From Bubalus kerabau (Eukaryota; Chordata; Mammalia; Artiodactyla; Bovidae), in assembly GCF_029407905.1 (NCBI RefSeq), contig NC_073633.1, positions 28,844,501 to 28,908,500 on the forward strand: DNA of 64,000 bases, written 5' to 3'. Position 1 is the stretch's first letter; each line of letters starts with the position of its first letter. A model generated the notes under the pieces. The model had not been told where the DNA came from. It was given only the letters and a program-made list of their open reading frames with translations, and ran no database searches. Of this stretch, positions 35,259 to 47,134 are shown in pieces. The translations under genes were made by a program, and so were the position numbers.

Positions 35259-35863
35259 AGTGGTGAACTTCCCCTATCAGTGCTCCTTTCAGATATCAAA
35301 AGTGGGTTTTAAAAATGCAAATAGCCTCATATTAGAAGAAATGAAATACAAATACCCATTCAGTGAGAAGGTTGAACTAAACCAAAATCAAAATCTCTCC
35401 AATGAGTTAATGAGGCATAATTGACTGTTCTGGTACAAAACATGCAGTTTTCCTTGCCAGGTGTGTGAGAAGAAGATGTATGCCCATGTCTTATTCATGA
35501 ACGTGAAGAAACACCACAGAAGGTCTAGCTCTTAGGATGTAGCAACAGTGGAGTTTAAATGTTGACCTAGTTGAAGCATATTATTTTGTTTGATATCTTT
35601 GAGTAATCATTTAGCGCACTTTAAATCATGGGAAAAGAGGCTAGAGAAATGACTCAATGATATGGCCAATATACTGGTGGGAGTCAAGGTTGGTGATGCA
35701 GTACAGTCTAGTTAGTTGAGGGAACTACAGTGACTGGAATGTCTGTTAATCTATGTTTCCATTTCCTCCTGATTACTGAAAACACTGTAGTTCATTGAAT
35801 TTCCCTTTTCCAACCCATACATGGTTCTTCCTCAACCCTGGTCCCAGAGTAGCAGCAGGCAAG
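35259..35863. other. Downstream flank of TRAV24 pseudogene
   Basis: Non-coding sequence between the Bov-B at left and the TRAV24 recombination signal. No gene is seen. Confidence 0.4.
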
Positions 35864-35902
35864 GCTTTGGGTATGGGCTGCAGGGGGCTTAGCAGCACTG
35901 TG
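35864..35902 (-). promoter_or_regulatory. Recombination signal of TRAV24 pseudogene
   Basis: Minus strand: heptamer CACAGTG (35896-35902), a 23-nt spacer, nonamer-like ACCCAAAGC (35864-35872). The heptamer is consensus and the nonamer is weak. Confidence 0.7.
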
Positions 35903-36952
35903 TGGAGGCACAGAGGTATGTGGCTGAGTCTTCAGTCCTCTGATATACAGGGAGCTGTAGCCCTCCTTAGTATTCAGAGTGACTCTCACTTGTCCTTGCT
36001 CTTTTTCATCCCCATTTACACTCACTACAAACAGGTTCTTGGGGGCTTTTTGCAGGTTCCCATCTGCAGCAATGAAATTAAAAGATGCTTACTCCTTGGA
36101 AGGAAATTTATGACAAACCTAGACAGCATATTCAAAAGCAGAGACATTACTTTGCCAACAAAGGTCCATCTAGTCAAGGCTATGTTTTTTCCAGTGGTCA
36201 TGTATGGATGTGAGAGTTGGACCATGAAGAAAGCTGAGTGCTGAAGAACTGATGCTCTTGAACTGTCGTGTTGGAGAAGACTCTTGAGAGTCCCTTGGAC
36301 CACAAGGAGATGCAACCAGTCTATCCTAAAGGAGATCAGTCCTGGGTGTTCTTTGGAAGGACTGATGTTGAAGCTGAAACTCCAATACTTTGGCCACCTG
36401 ATTCGAAGAGCTGACTCATTTGAAAAGATCCTGATGCTGGGAAAGATTGAGGGCAGGAGGAGAAGGGGATAACAGAGGATGAGATGGTTGGATGGCATCA
36501 CCGGCTCGATGGACATGGGTTTGGGTGGACTCTGGGGGTTGGTGATAGACAGGGAGGCCTGGCATGCTTGGTTCATGGGGTTGCAAAGAATCGGACACAA
36601 CTGAGTGACTGAACTGAACATCTGTACTAGTGTAAAGCATAGAAAGAGCTGGAAGGGGAACTGCAGGTGAAATTGGGACTTTCTCCTTCCTGAACATAGC
36701 GAAGGAGGATGCTGTTCCACAGTCAAGAGGCTGCTCACTCCTGTTCAGAAAGACAGGTCAGACATAGAAAATAATTTATCTACAGAGTATTCATCATCTT
36801 CACACCCCCAGATATTAGAACCTGGAGGTGCCTGACTGTGTCCCCCACCTTCCCCATCACCACTGCTCAGAATGTCTTCAGCAGTCCCTGGACTTATGAC
36901 CGAGATGAAGCCACAGGATCAGCAATGAGGCTAGAAAAGTTCTCCTCTCCAT
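35903..36952 (-). pseudogene. TRAV24: TRAV24-like V pseudogene split by a Bov-B insertion
   Basis: The leader exon is about 36901-36952 (MERRTFLASLLILWLHL). The V exon starts at 36740 after TGAACAG with SSLLTVEQHPPS. A frameshift follows, then VQEGESPNFTCSSPSSSFYA with the first cysteine, then LH followed by a stop where the conserved tryptophan should be (TGG to TAG), then Tyr-Arg. The next codon is interrupted by Bov-B (36067-36619). Beyond it, EPAKSPQE, a frameshift, then VNGDEKEQGQ and LNTKEGYSSLYI. A further frameshift precedes DSATYLCAS. The pieces match human TRAV24 (NGDEKKKG, LNTKEGYSYLYI, FYALHWYRWE). It lies between TRDV1 and the next TRAV22, as expected for TRAV24 position. It cannot encode a receptor. 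Confidence 0.9.
36067..36619 (+). mobile_element. Bov-B LINE 3' fragment inserted in the TRAV24 V exon
   Basis: Sense on plus, so antisense to the V segment. It runs from CAGCAATGAAATTAAAAGAT to the terminal ACTGAGTGACTGAACTGAA. The direct repeat ATCTG flanks it (36062-36066 and 36620-36624). Removing the insert and one repeat copy gives back an uninterrupted Tyr-Arg-Trp-Glu reading at the junction, which confirms the insertion point. Confidence 0.92.
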
Positions 36953-37429
36953 TTATCCTGATCAAGTATCCCCAACATGGAAAGTTGTACGACCTAGATC
37001 TGTGGAACATTCTGCTTCAGGTAATAGGATTCTGCATCTGGTTGCCCAGCCAATCAGAGAGGATAACACATACATGTGCTAGAAATACACCATTTCTGCC
37101 CTAGAATCAGTTTCCTGTGGTTGAAAGAGGGAGTAAACACTGCTTTCTAGAGACCAACTTCACAAACATTAAGGATATTTCTCACGAACTCGTAATGCAA
37201 AGAGAGCCGAAACCTTTCAGAGCTGGGTTGCCTTATGATGGGCTGCTATTATTCAACTTGAGAGAGATTGGAATTGCAAATGTGGAAGAAAACACACTTT
37301 GGTTAGAAATTTTTTACATAAAATTTTGATAAAATTTATAAACTTTCAAATCCCAATTTATAAATGTGCACAAATGCTATGCATTAAATTATGTTTATGC
37401 ACACCATTCTAATAGAAAAGTTATGCAAC
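36953..37429. other. Upstream flank of TRAV24 pseudogene
   Basis: Non-coding. The open frame at 37117-37329 has no V-domain or other recognisable features. Confidence 0.4.
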
Positions 37430-37560
37430 AGAGATATTATTTCCAACTTACAAACAAGAAAACTAAAGCTGAAAGAGATCAAGTAGCTAACCTGAGATCA
37501 CACGTATGGTAGGTGGCATAGTAAGAATCACAGCGCATATCTATCTGGCTAAGTAGTCTA
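37430..37560 (+). repeat. MIR SINE
   Basis: An old mammalian MIR: TTACAAACAAGAAAACTAAA, then GATCACACGTATGGTAGGTG, in the order of a MIR core. It is diverged. Confidence 0.65.
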
Positions 37561-38368
37561 TAGTGTTTGGAATCTGCCACACCACCTACATTTGCGATAC
37601 TCAGTAAATGTGAAGGGTTAGTGAAGGTTTATTCTAAAAACACTGGGAACCTGCTTTGTGGTTATTCTTCCTAATAACACCAAAACGTGCAACATCTGGT
37701 GAATGGATAAACGAAATGCAATTCGTTTGCCAGTGAATTGCTATTCCTCAATAAATATGACTGAAATACTAATGTATGCTACAAGATAAATAATGTTTTA
37801 ATTATGTTAAGGAATAATAGCCAGACACAAGATTACATATTGAACGATTTCATGTATGTGAAATATTCATGGAAGGAACTTATAAAGTTACAAATGTGGT
37901 CAGTGGTTGCTGTGGGGCCAAGCGTAGAAATAAAGAACAACTATAATTGGGGATGAAGGATAATTTACTAAAAATTATTAAACTGGAAATTCAAAATGGA
38001 TGAATATTAGGGAATGTCACTTATACCTCAATAGAGTTGCTTAAAAATAAATAAGAATTTTGTTCTGTCTTATCTGTTACAGTCCAGGAAGAATGTTAGT
38101 TTAACTCAACATGTACATATTTATTTAAATAGTGATTTGGGGCCCACAATTTCCCTAGGACCTTTGAAAATTACAAAAGCAATGTTATCTGTGAGCTCAA
38201 TATGTAGCTGGAAAAATAAAATGCATCCAGGAAAATTTATTAGTACAAGATAGAATTAATTAAGACTGTTCAGAATCTAAATCTACTTCTTGGAATCTGG
38301 TACTGCAGATTGACTGCAAAACCTTCTTTCCAGTGAACAACTGAAATAAGCAAAGGAAACAGCGTGGT
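37561..38368. other. Intergenic, AT-rich, no gene seen
   Basis: No V segment. Sequence near 37690-38050 resembles very old L1 3' sequence (TGGATAAACGAAATGC, TGTATGTGAAATATTCA), but I cannot assign it firmly. Confidence 0.35.
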
Positions 38369-38500
38369 TGTTGTTCAGTCGCTAAGTCGACTGTTTGTGA
38401 CCCCAGGCATGCTAGTGTCCTCTGTCCTCCACTATGCCCTGGAGTTTGCTCAAATTCATGTCCATTGACTCAGTGATGCTATCTAACCACCTCATCTCTT
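38369..38500 (-). repeat. Bov-B 3' fragment, antisense
   Basis: GTTGTTCAGTCGCTAAGTCG, then CATGTCCATTGACTCAGTGA. Short and truncated. Confidence 0.75.
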
Positions 38501-38556
38501 CTCACCTAAACAGTATGGGGTAGGTGCTAAAAATCAGAGCAGTGCCTTCCACCTGT

Positions 38557-38761
38557 GTGCTCAGTTGCTCAGTCGTGTCTGACTCTTGACCCCATGGACT
38601 GTAGCCCGCCAGGCTTCTCTGTCCATGGGGATTCTGCAGGCAAGAATACTGGAGAAGCTTGCCATGCCCTCCTCCAGGGGATCTTCCCAACTCAGAGGTC
38701 GAACCCAGGTCTCCCACATTGCAGGTAGATTCTTCATTGTTTGAGCCACCAGGGAAGCTCA
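38557..38761 (-). repeat. Bov-tA SINE, antisense
   Basis: Tail complement GTTGCTCAGTCGTGTCTGAC, head complement GAGCCACCAGGGAAGCTC. Confidence 0.88.
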
Positions 38762-38965
38762 TGAATACTGAAACTTAAGTCGTGTTCTGAAAAGAGAAAC
38801 AGGATTGGAAGGTCTCAACAACTAACTCCTGACTTACCTTTCTAAGAAAAGAGATGCAGTTACTGTTAATAAAGGAATATCTGAAAAGTCTCATTAATGT
38901 CTCCTATTTAGAAGTATAAATGCATGTCTGGGGAGGGGCTGCAAGACTAACAGTAGTGTAATGTA

Positions 38966-39187
38966 GTGTTAGTTGCTCAGTTGTGTCTGACTCTTTGCAA
39001 CCCATTGACTGAAGGCTCTATCGTAAATGGGATTTTCTGGGCAAGAATACCAGAGTGGGTTACCATGCCCTCCTCCATGAATCGAAGCCGTGTCTAAACC
39101 CTGAACCAAGGATTGAACCCACATCTCTTATGTCTCATGCATTGGCAGGCGAGTTCTTTACCAGCTAGCGCCACCTGTGAAGCCCTG
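38966..39187 (-). repeat. Bov-tA SINE, antisense
   Basis: GTTGCTCAGTTGTGTCTGAC to CGCCACCTGTGAAGCCCTG. Diverged in the middle. About 460 bp of sequence with nothing recognised follows. Confidence 0.82.
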
Positions 39188-39654
39188 ACACACAGAAGTC
39201 ACTACAAATCAATTTCCTTTTTCTTTTCTCCAGATCACAGCAATCAGCCCACTTGAGGAAGGATTGTGAGGACATGACCACACCATTCAGAAAACTCATT
39301 TGCTATGGAGCTTATTTCTGAGGAGACTACTAATTCCTTGATAAATTAACCCACATGTTGGAGGGTCTGTGTCCAAACCAGGAAGTATAGGGCTCCAATA
39401 GCAGGAAGCATTCCTTCAACTAATATGGCCGAATCCTGAAATCTAAAGCTATTGTAATTATCTGAAATAGAGGCCAAGCCAATTGACCACTAGATAAATT
39501 AAATAAATCTGCCTGAAGTGGCTTGTAAGGTAAAACTGTTAACATTTTTAGATAAACAAATCAAAATGAGTCCAACTTCATCTTTTATTTTAGAGTTTGA
39601 GTAGTGTGAGCTCTAGAAATACTTTTATCTTTTGCACTAAACATACATATATAT

Positions 39655-39862
39655 TAGCTTCCCAGGTGGCTTACTGGTAAAGAATCCACCTGCAAAGCAG
39701 GAGACACGAGTTTGATCACTGGGTCAGGGAGATACCGTGGAGAAGGAAATGGCAACCCACTCCAGTATTCTTGCCTAGGAAATCCTGTGGATAGCAGAGC
39801 CTGGCAAGCTACGGTCCACCAGGTCACAAAAAAGTCAGACATGATTTAACGACTGAACAACA
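39655..39862 (+). repeat. Bov-tA SINE
   Basis: AGCTTCCCAGGTGGCTTACT head, ACCCACTCCAGTATTCTTGC block, and tail AGTCAGACATGATTTAACGA. Confidence 0.88.
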
Positions 39863-40150
39863 ATATATATTGCTGAACCATTCCTGGGCCCACTTGCTCA
39901 TGTGGGTTGCAGTGAAGCAAAATGCAGTGTTTATCACAGGACACCAAGAAAGTCGTACATGCAGCCAGGACTCAAAATCCTAGAATTCCCAGGTGGCTGT
40001 GAGGAAACTGTTTTAAAGATAAGGTGAGGGAAGGGAGTTGTGGGTTTCATAATCAGCTTGTAGACATTCTTCTGATTCATTGTTGGTGAGTTAATCAGGA
40101 GTCAACACAATCAACCTTTTGTTTCCAACCAGTCTGAGGTCTGGTGCTTC

Positions 40151-40352
40151 CATAGTAGCTGAGACAGTAAAGCATCCACCTGCAATTCAAGAGTCCCAGG
40201 TTTGATTCCTGGTCAGGAAGATCCCCTGGAGAAGGAAATGGCAACCCACTCCAGTATTCTTGCCTGGAGAATTCCAAGGACAGAGGAGCCTGGCAGCTAC
40301 AGTTCATGAGATCGCAAAGAGTTGAACATGACTGAGCAACTAACACACACAA
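40151..40352 (+). repeat. Bov-tA SINE with 18-bp target-site duplication
   Basis: The SINE is flanked by TCTGAGGTCTGGTGCTTC (40133-40150) and TCTGAGGTCTAGTGCTTC (40353-40370), one mismatch in 18. Confidence 0.9.
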
Positions 40353-40505
40353 TCTGAGGTCTAGTGCTTCTGAGCACATACAGTTAACTTCTTTCACTTG
40401 GTAGGGGTTTCAGATTCTACAAAACAGCTCGAAGAACATGGTTCAGAATGTTGCATATAGTCCTTGGGGGGGAGCTGAAGGTCCTTGACTTTGTTTAATG
40501 GCTAA

Positions 40506-40860
40506 ACTATTGGAGAAGATTCATGAGAGTCCCTTGCACTACAAGGAGATCAAATCAGTGAATCCTAAAGGAAATCAGTCCTGAATATTCACTGGAAGCA
40601 CTGATGCTGAAGCTGAAACTCCAATACTTTGGCCACCTGATGCGAAGAACTGACTCATTGGAAAAGATTCTGATGCTGGGAAAGATTGAAGGCAGGAAGA
40701 GAAGGGGATGACAGAGGATGAGATGGTTGCATGGCATTACCAACTCTATGGACATGAGTTGAGCAAGCTCTGGGAGTTGGTGATGGACGGGGAAGCCTGG
40801 CATGCTGCAGTCCATAGGGTCTCAAGGGGTTGGACACGACTGTGCGACTGAACTGAACTG
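40506..40860 (+). repeat. Bov-B LINE 3' fragment
   Basis: Sense 3' end from TTGGAGAAGATTCATGAGAG to GTGCGACTGAACTGAACTGA. 5'-truncated. Confidence 0.9.
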
Positions 40861-41394
40861 AAACTATAATTGTTTTATCTTGCTTGATTGTTTTCTTTCT
40901 GCATTTTCTCAATTCTCTGATTAAATTTACACTTTGGGACTTGGGGAAAGTCTAGGAGCTAAAGTTTTTCTACACACAAGAGGCAGAGAGAGGACATTGC
41001 AGGGGCAGATGTGGTGGTCTGCCCCATAAGGTCCTGCTCAATTATTTATAGACAGATAGATAAATAGTCTCCTGTGAGTGCTATGCATTGTTCAGGAATG
41101 CAGGATGCAACACTGAAGAGAATTAAAAAAAAAAAAAAAAGGCCTAGAGTGCAGTAGGAAGAAAACAAATTAAACAGCTTCCTTTAAAAAAATTAGACAA
41201 TTTTAAATAGTGATAAGCACTTTAAAGACATACAAAACTGTATTAAGATAGTTACTCTTGGGATGTGGAAAAGCATCTCCTCTAAGTAGGGTATGGAGGG
41301 AGGGCTCCACTCTGACACTTACTCTGCAATAACAGGCAAGGTATTGAAACTGTCTCATGTTCAATTTTATTTCTCTAAGTAGTCAGTATCTTTC
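40861..41394. other. Intergenic, no gene seen
   Basis: Contains an A-run at about 41126-41141 and otherwise unassigned sequence. Confidence 0.4.
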
Positions 41395-41620
41395 TGCTGG
41401 GCACTGGGCTCAGCATTGGCATTCATTATTCCATTAACTTTTTGTAAGAACCCTGCATGATAAATTCTACCAATAACCATAGTGCAGAGATGAGGAAATG
41501 GAAGCATAAAAATTACTGTCACAATCCCAATGTCACACAACCAATGAATGCTGTATCTAGAAATACAACTTAAGTCTTTGGTCTTAAGCTGCCTTATGAC
41601 CACTGTCTTTGCTCCACTGT
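41395..41620 (+). repeat. MIR SINE (probable)
   Basis: CAGAGATGAGGAAATGGAAG, then TCACACAACCAATGAATG, diverged MIR core features. Confidence 0.6.
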
Positions 41621-42595
41621 CTTCCTAAAGTAGGGTGGACACGACTTTGAGTGGTTCCAGTAAGAAATGTGAACACACATGCAAATCACTTAGTGCAGCA
41701 CCTTCTCTGTCACAGGCTCTCAACCAGCTGTGGAAATGCACAAAATCTTTGAGGCTAGGAAGCCACAGCATGAAATTCCAGAGGAGTCTATCTACAAGAT
41801 AAAGCTTCAGTATTTTTCTGAGGTTTGTTTAACAGTTTGCACAGCAGATTTCATATATTATCATAAGTATCAGTGGTCTATCATGTTTCTTACTGTTAAT
41901 GGGAAATATGTTCCCATTAACTGATGTTAACTACATTAAATATAAGGTATTTTATTGAGAGAATGGGTATCATAATATAACATAGAAAAAGTATACCAAC
42001 CTGTGTTTGCTACTACTGTTTATTAGCATTTTCATAATTGACCCTTGTCCCACTTCTCTGGATATTCCTATACTACAAGAAAGAACAGAGCAGTAAATGC
42101 AATTTGACTTAATAGAGAAAAATCTATCTTGTGCAACAATTCCAAACTTTCTATCCAAGGTAGCCTATAACTCTGCAGCCATAATCATCTCATGTGTTGT
42201 ATTTGTCATTTGGAATCAATCCCTTTCACATGTGGCAGGCAAAAGAAAAAACAAACAAAAAAACAAACAGCCAGTTTTCCTGAATCCTCTCCCTCTTGAT
42301 TTCTGCACTGGGAAGTTTACTGACTGGTTCAGGCTTGGCAGCTGCTATTGTGAGTAGGCTTCCCCACAATTTAATCCAAGATCATTGGACGGGAGCAGGG
42401 AAGCCAGAGAAGCCTCACAAAATGTTTGAGCAGGACACCAGGTGGCAGTATATCAGCTTTCATTCTTGCTGCACGCAGTGTGCTAGAGTGATTCTCAGAA
42501 CTGAAAAACAGATTTTGACAAAGGATTCACAAAGGGGTGACATTTGAGTTGAAACATGAAGGAATTCAGAGGTGCGTCATGTTCATATTTAGGGG
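41621..42595. other. Intergenic between the duplicated units, with a CTCF-like motif
   Basis: No gene is seen. ACACCAGGTGGCAG at 42435-42448 fits the core CTCF consensus at 13 of 14 positions. Function is not shown by sequence alone. Confidence 0.35.
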
Positions 42596-42765
42596 ATAGC
42601 ATCACTGGCTCAGTGGTAAGGAGTCCACCTTCGAGTGGAATCAATCCCTGGTTCTGGAAGATCCCATAGAGAAGGAAATGGCTACCCACTCCAGTATTCT
42701 TGCCTGGGAAACCCCATGGACAGAGGATGAGTCACACACGACTTAGTGACTAAACAACAGCAAAG
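42596..42765 (+). repeat. Bov-tA SINE, degenerate
   Basis: TAGCATCACTGGCTCAGTGG head, CTACCCACTCCAGTATTCTT block, tail ACGACTTAGTGACTAAACAA. Confidence 0.8.
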
Positions 42766-43129
42766 CGTCACAGGAGAGAGGGAAAAACAAGGGGCACAGA
42801 TCTTGATTGGGAAGCAAGCTTGGGGTGTTTAAGGAATGAAATCTCATTGTAGCCCTTGTTTTTCCCAGAACACTATTACTTAAGAAACTTACTAAAGCAT
42901 CTGGCACTGTGAACTAGTTAGTGGATGCTTTCCTCATTTACTGATCCTGGGACAGTTGAATCTATGTTTGGCATTTTCTTTCTTAGTTCCCTTTAGCTTC
43001 CATAAACCAGTAATGTCACCACCACTGAGACATCCAGCCACCCAGTTCTGGGGCCAAGTGCTTCTCTATAGTCCAGACCTTGCTCCTAAGCAGCCCTCTA
43101 AAATGCAACAAACTGGCTGATGATAAAAG

Positions 43130-44471
43130 GTAGAGACGCTTTTCACAATTAGGAAAGATATGGCTCATTTCCCAAAGTTGTTTTGTTTTTTAAAAGAAAA
43201 CACTAAAGCCTATCTCTTAGGGTTTTGACATTTGAATTAGATAATGAATCTGAAATGCAAACCGCAGTGCCTCACATTGAGAAAAGCTCAGTAAATACCA
43301 ACTTTCTTTTTTCCAGTAAATCCTACCTCTCCTTCAATGTCCAGGTCTGTGATTTGTTACTGTTTGTTCTTTTCTCCACATCGGTTCAATGATGGAAGCT
43401 TCTAGAAAATTCACTTAATCACTTAGTTTCCTGGAGACAGTCATTATTTCTCCCTATTTCCTGGAGTCATATTCTCCTAGCCACATTGATACACTCAGAG
43501 TACTGAAAGGACCCAGGTGGAACACCGAGATAAGGTATTATTTTCATTTCTCTAATTAATAATAATATTAAGGTCTTTATATATGTATTAGCTATCAGAT
43601 ATCTTATTTCTGAGTTGGATCTCCAAGATTTTGTCATTCTTTATTATCTGTTTTCTTAATGATTTAAAGGAACTTCTAACATATTCTGCATTTGAGTCCT
43701 ATTTCAGAAATATGCATTGCAAATACAGTTTATCAGTCTGTGCATTGACTTTCAAAACTCTTAGTAGTGATTTATAACAAACACACAATTAAAAAATATA
43801 CTTTTATGCTCATAAGATACTAGCTTGAATATTTTGCTTGTTTTCTTTAAACTCTTTAAAAAATATACTTCGGTGGCTTCTATTGCTTCTAATATGAAGT
43901 TAGATATCATTCTAATGATGGTTTCCCAGAATACAATGGTTTGCAAACATCTGCCAAAACCAGAGTGGTGGACCTGCAGAATTTCTTATTCAAATTTATG
44001 ACTTTCCTCATAGCATTGCTCTTGAATAAGAAGATTGCTTTATAGGAAGTGAAGTATAGCAGCGAATGGAAGTGCTTGCTATGAGCAGAGAGGTTATAGG
44101 ATGGGTAATGGATGAGGTGGTTATAAATACCTGCTATAACCATGTGGTCATTTACAGAAATAAGAAGAATAGCACTTATGAAAATTTGTTTTTCATTTTT
44201 ATATAAATATATTTATGTATTATATTAACCAATTTTAACTCCCCTCTCCCATTTGCTGTGTGGTAACAAGATATGCTAATATAAGTCAATCTTATATATT
44301 TTTATATCTCAGTAGTGAAGATACAGGATTCTGTGGAAGAGTGTGGCTTAGCTAGAAGAGAAAGTAACATCACCCACAAATGGATAAATGAACTTGCTAT
44401 AATCTTTGAAGGATATGTTTAGACTGTTTTGGGTTGAATGAGAAACAACTGCATCGTATTAGCAAGAATTG
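43130..44471. other. Intergenic sequence of the right unit, no gene seen
   Basis: Matches 5900-7014 and 9983-10250 on the left. It lacks the antisense Bov-B present there. Confidence 0.5.
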
Positions 44472-44826
44472 TGGTTTTGGAGAAGATTCTTGAGAGTCCC
44501 TTGGACTGCAAGGAGATCAACCCAGCCAATTCTAAAAGAAATCAACCCTGAATATTCACTGAAAGGACTGCTGAGGCTGAAACTCCAACACTTTGGCCAC
44601 TTGATGAGAAGAGCTATATCATTTGAAAAGACTCTGAAGCTGGGAAAGATTGAAGGCAAAAGGAGAAGAGGGCAGCAGAGGATAAGACAGTTGGATGGTA
44701 TCACCAAATCAATGGACATGAATTTGAGCAAACTCCAGGAGACAGTGGAAGATAGAGGAGGCCTTGTGCTGCAGTCCATGGGGTCACAAAAAGTCAGACA
44801 CGACCTAGTTTCTGAACAGCAACAAC
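44472..44826 (+). repeat. Bov-B LINE 3' fragment
   Basis: Sense 3' end from TTTTGGAGAAGATTCTTGAG. It sits where the left unit has the longer sense Bov-B (10258-12359). Confidence 0.85.
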
Positions 44827-45211
44827 AACATTACCAACAAACATAGTTTTGCTTTCTTCTTTATTCAAAAGCTGTTAAAAGAGTACAGATGGATGGCAAA
44901 TTAACATAGAGTATATTGTAGCAGTTTTGAGCTACCTTAACTGACTGGAAATATCTTTCCCAGAATATGCTTCCTATATTGTTCTGGCTTAGGGTTGGCC
45001 ACAAAAGAAATTTGTGTGACATTGGAAGGTTGTTGTGATGAAGCAGCCACAATCTTTATGTTTTGGGGGTTGGTGCAGCGCTCCAGGGGTTATGGCTACT
45101 CACACGTGTTGCTGCTGATCTGATATTTCATCTTATTGTTGACTCACAACACCTCCACTTCCCGTCATATCTCCTCCTCATCTTCTCTTTGTCTTCGGCT
45201 AAGTATGTATG
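44827..45211. other. Intergenic conserved with 12360-12755
   Basis: Non-coding. No V-segment structure is seen. Confidence 0.45.
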
Positions 45212-45915
45212 TAAGTTCAGTTCAGTTCAGTACAGTTTCTCAGTCATGTCCGACTCTTTATGACCCTATGGACTGCAGCACGCCAGGCTTCCCTGTCCAT
45301 CACCAATTCCCAGAGTTTACTCAAATTAATGTCCATTGAGTCAGTGATGCCATGCAACCATCTCACCCTCTGTCATCCCCTTCTCCTCCCACCTTCAATC
45401 TTTCCCAGCATCAGGGTCTTTTCAATGAGTCAGTTCTTCACATCAGGCGGCCAAAATATTGGAGTTTCAGCTTCAGCATCAGTCCTTCCAGTGAATATTC
45501 AGGTCTGATTTCCTTTAGGATGGACTGGTTTGATCATGCAGTCCAAGGGATTATCAAGAGTCTTCTATAACACCGTAGTTCAAAAGCATCCATTCTTCGG
45601 CACTCAGCTTACTTTATGTGCAACTCTCCCTCCATACATGACTACTGGAAAAACCATAGCTTTGACTAGATGGACCTTTGTTGGCAAAGTAATGTCTCTG
45701 CTTTTGAATATGCTATCTAGATTGGTCATAACTTTTCTTCCAAGGAGCAAGTGTCTTTTAATTTCATGACTACAGTCACCATCTGCAATGATTTTGGAGC
45801 CCAAAAAACAAAGTCCATCACTGTTTTCATTGTTTCCCCATCTATTTGCCATGAAGTGATGGGACCAGAGGCCATGATCTTATTTTTCTGAATGTTGAGT
45901 TTTAAGCCAATTTTA
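45212..45915 (-). repeat. Bov-B LINE 3' part, antisense, right unit only
   Basis: Starts with TTCAGTTCAGTTCAGTACAG on plus and ends in TGAATGTTGAGTTTTAAGCC. The left unit has the uninterrupted site at about 12748-12770 (AGTATGCTTGTAGCATGATG). Confidence 0.9.
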
Positions 45916-46403
45916 AGCATGATGTCAAATGACACTTCTCCCAAGGTCACCCACTACTGTGAGACTGAAGAAGGTGAGACGTAGACAAGTTTTAGTGTGT
46001 CTTGTGGGTTCCATTATCCTCATGGTTCTAATATGCCCTTATGAGTCACCATTTGTCCACACTTCAGTCTATTTCCAGCTTTGTTCTACAACTATTACTC
46101 TAGCTGATTAACAATGAATTTATTCTCAACACCAGATATGAAGATAACAGCTTTGTATACACTCTTCCACCAAATCTAGTAATTGCCTGAGTTCTAATCT
46201 TTATAACTAATTTCTTATTCCATACCACTGGTGGCTCTGCTTGTCTAATTGCACCTTAAGTGACATAAGTCTAAGAAGAAAGGATTCAGGAAATTATTTC
46301 CATCACGATTCCAGATAACTAGACCCAGGTGTGTGATATGAGTGTATTTTAGTGAAACTGTCGCTTTACATTAGTATGGAGCTAGTTTATAACTTTAGAC
46401 AAT
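45916..46403. other. Intergenic conserved with 12765-13060 and 13480-13910
   Basis: Non-coding. It lacks the Bov-B and SINE fragments at 13083-13472 of the left unit. Confidence 0.45.
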
Positions 46404-46893
46404 CAGCCATTAAAAAGAATACATTTGAATCAGTTCTAATGAGGTGGGTGAAACTGGAGCCTATTATACAGAGTGAAGTAAGCCAGAAAGAAAAACACCA
46501 ATGCAGTATACTAACGCATATATATGGAATTTAGAAAGAGGGTAACAATAACCCTGTGTACGAGACAGCAAAAGAGACACTGATGTATAGAACAGTCTTA
46601 TGGACTCTGTGGGAGAGGGAGAGGGTGGGAAGATTTTGGAGAATGGCATTGAAACATGTAAAATATCATGTATGAAACGAGTTGCCAGTCCAGGTTCGAT
46701 GCACGATACTGGATGCTTGGGGCTAGTGCACTGGGACGACCCAGAGGGATGGTATGGGGAGGGAGGAGGGTTCAGGGTGGGGCACACATGTATACCTGTG
46801 GCGGATTCATTTTGATATTTGGCAAAACTAATACAATTATGTAAAGTTTAAAAATAAAATAAAATTAAAATAAATAAATACATAAAAAAAAAA
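46404..46893 (+). mobile_element. L1 LINE 3' end, right unit only
   Basis: About 490 bp of sense L1: the last ORF2 residues ([20 protein letters not shown], ending ILTHIYGI at 46534), the 3' UTR, and an A-rich tail. It is almost identical to the two longer L1s on the left, so it is young and severely 5'-truncated. Confidence 0.92.
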
Positions 46894-47095
46894 TTCGAGG
46901 AGAATGTATTAGTAGGAAGTTATTCTGAACACCTGAATCCAAATGACATAGAAGAAGCTTTCATTTAGAATTAATTCCTCTGTTCCAGATCACAGATTAA
47001 GAAACCACAGGACTATCATTTCTTGTCTGAGGTCTGCAGGTATGCATTTCAGCTGGGGTCCTGCAGCAGAGGGACTCTCTCTTATTAACCTCTGG

Positions 47096-47134
47096 GGGTT
47101 TTGTTCAGCTTTTCCTATTACTTCAAACACTGTG
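47096..47134 (-). promoter_or_regulatory. Recombination signal of right TRDV1 (23-bp spacer)
   Basis: Minus strand: heptamer CACAGTG (47128-47134), 23-nt spacer, nonamer ACAAAACCC (47096-47104), one change from consensus. Confidence 0.9.

Noticed and set aside
35792..36025. Short separate ORF containing the NGDEKEQG motif
   Set aside because: It is the FR3 part of the TRAV24 pseudogene cut off by the Bov-B insertion, not an independent gene.
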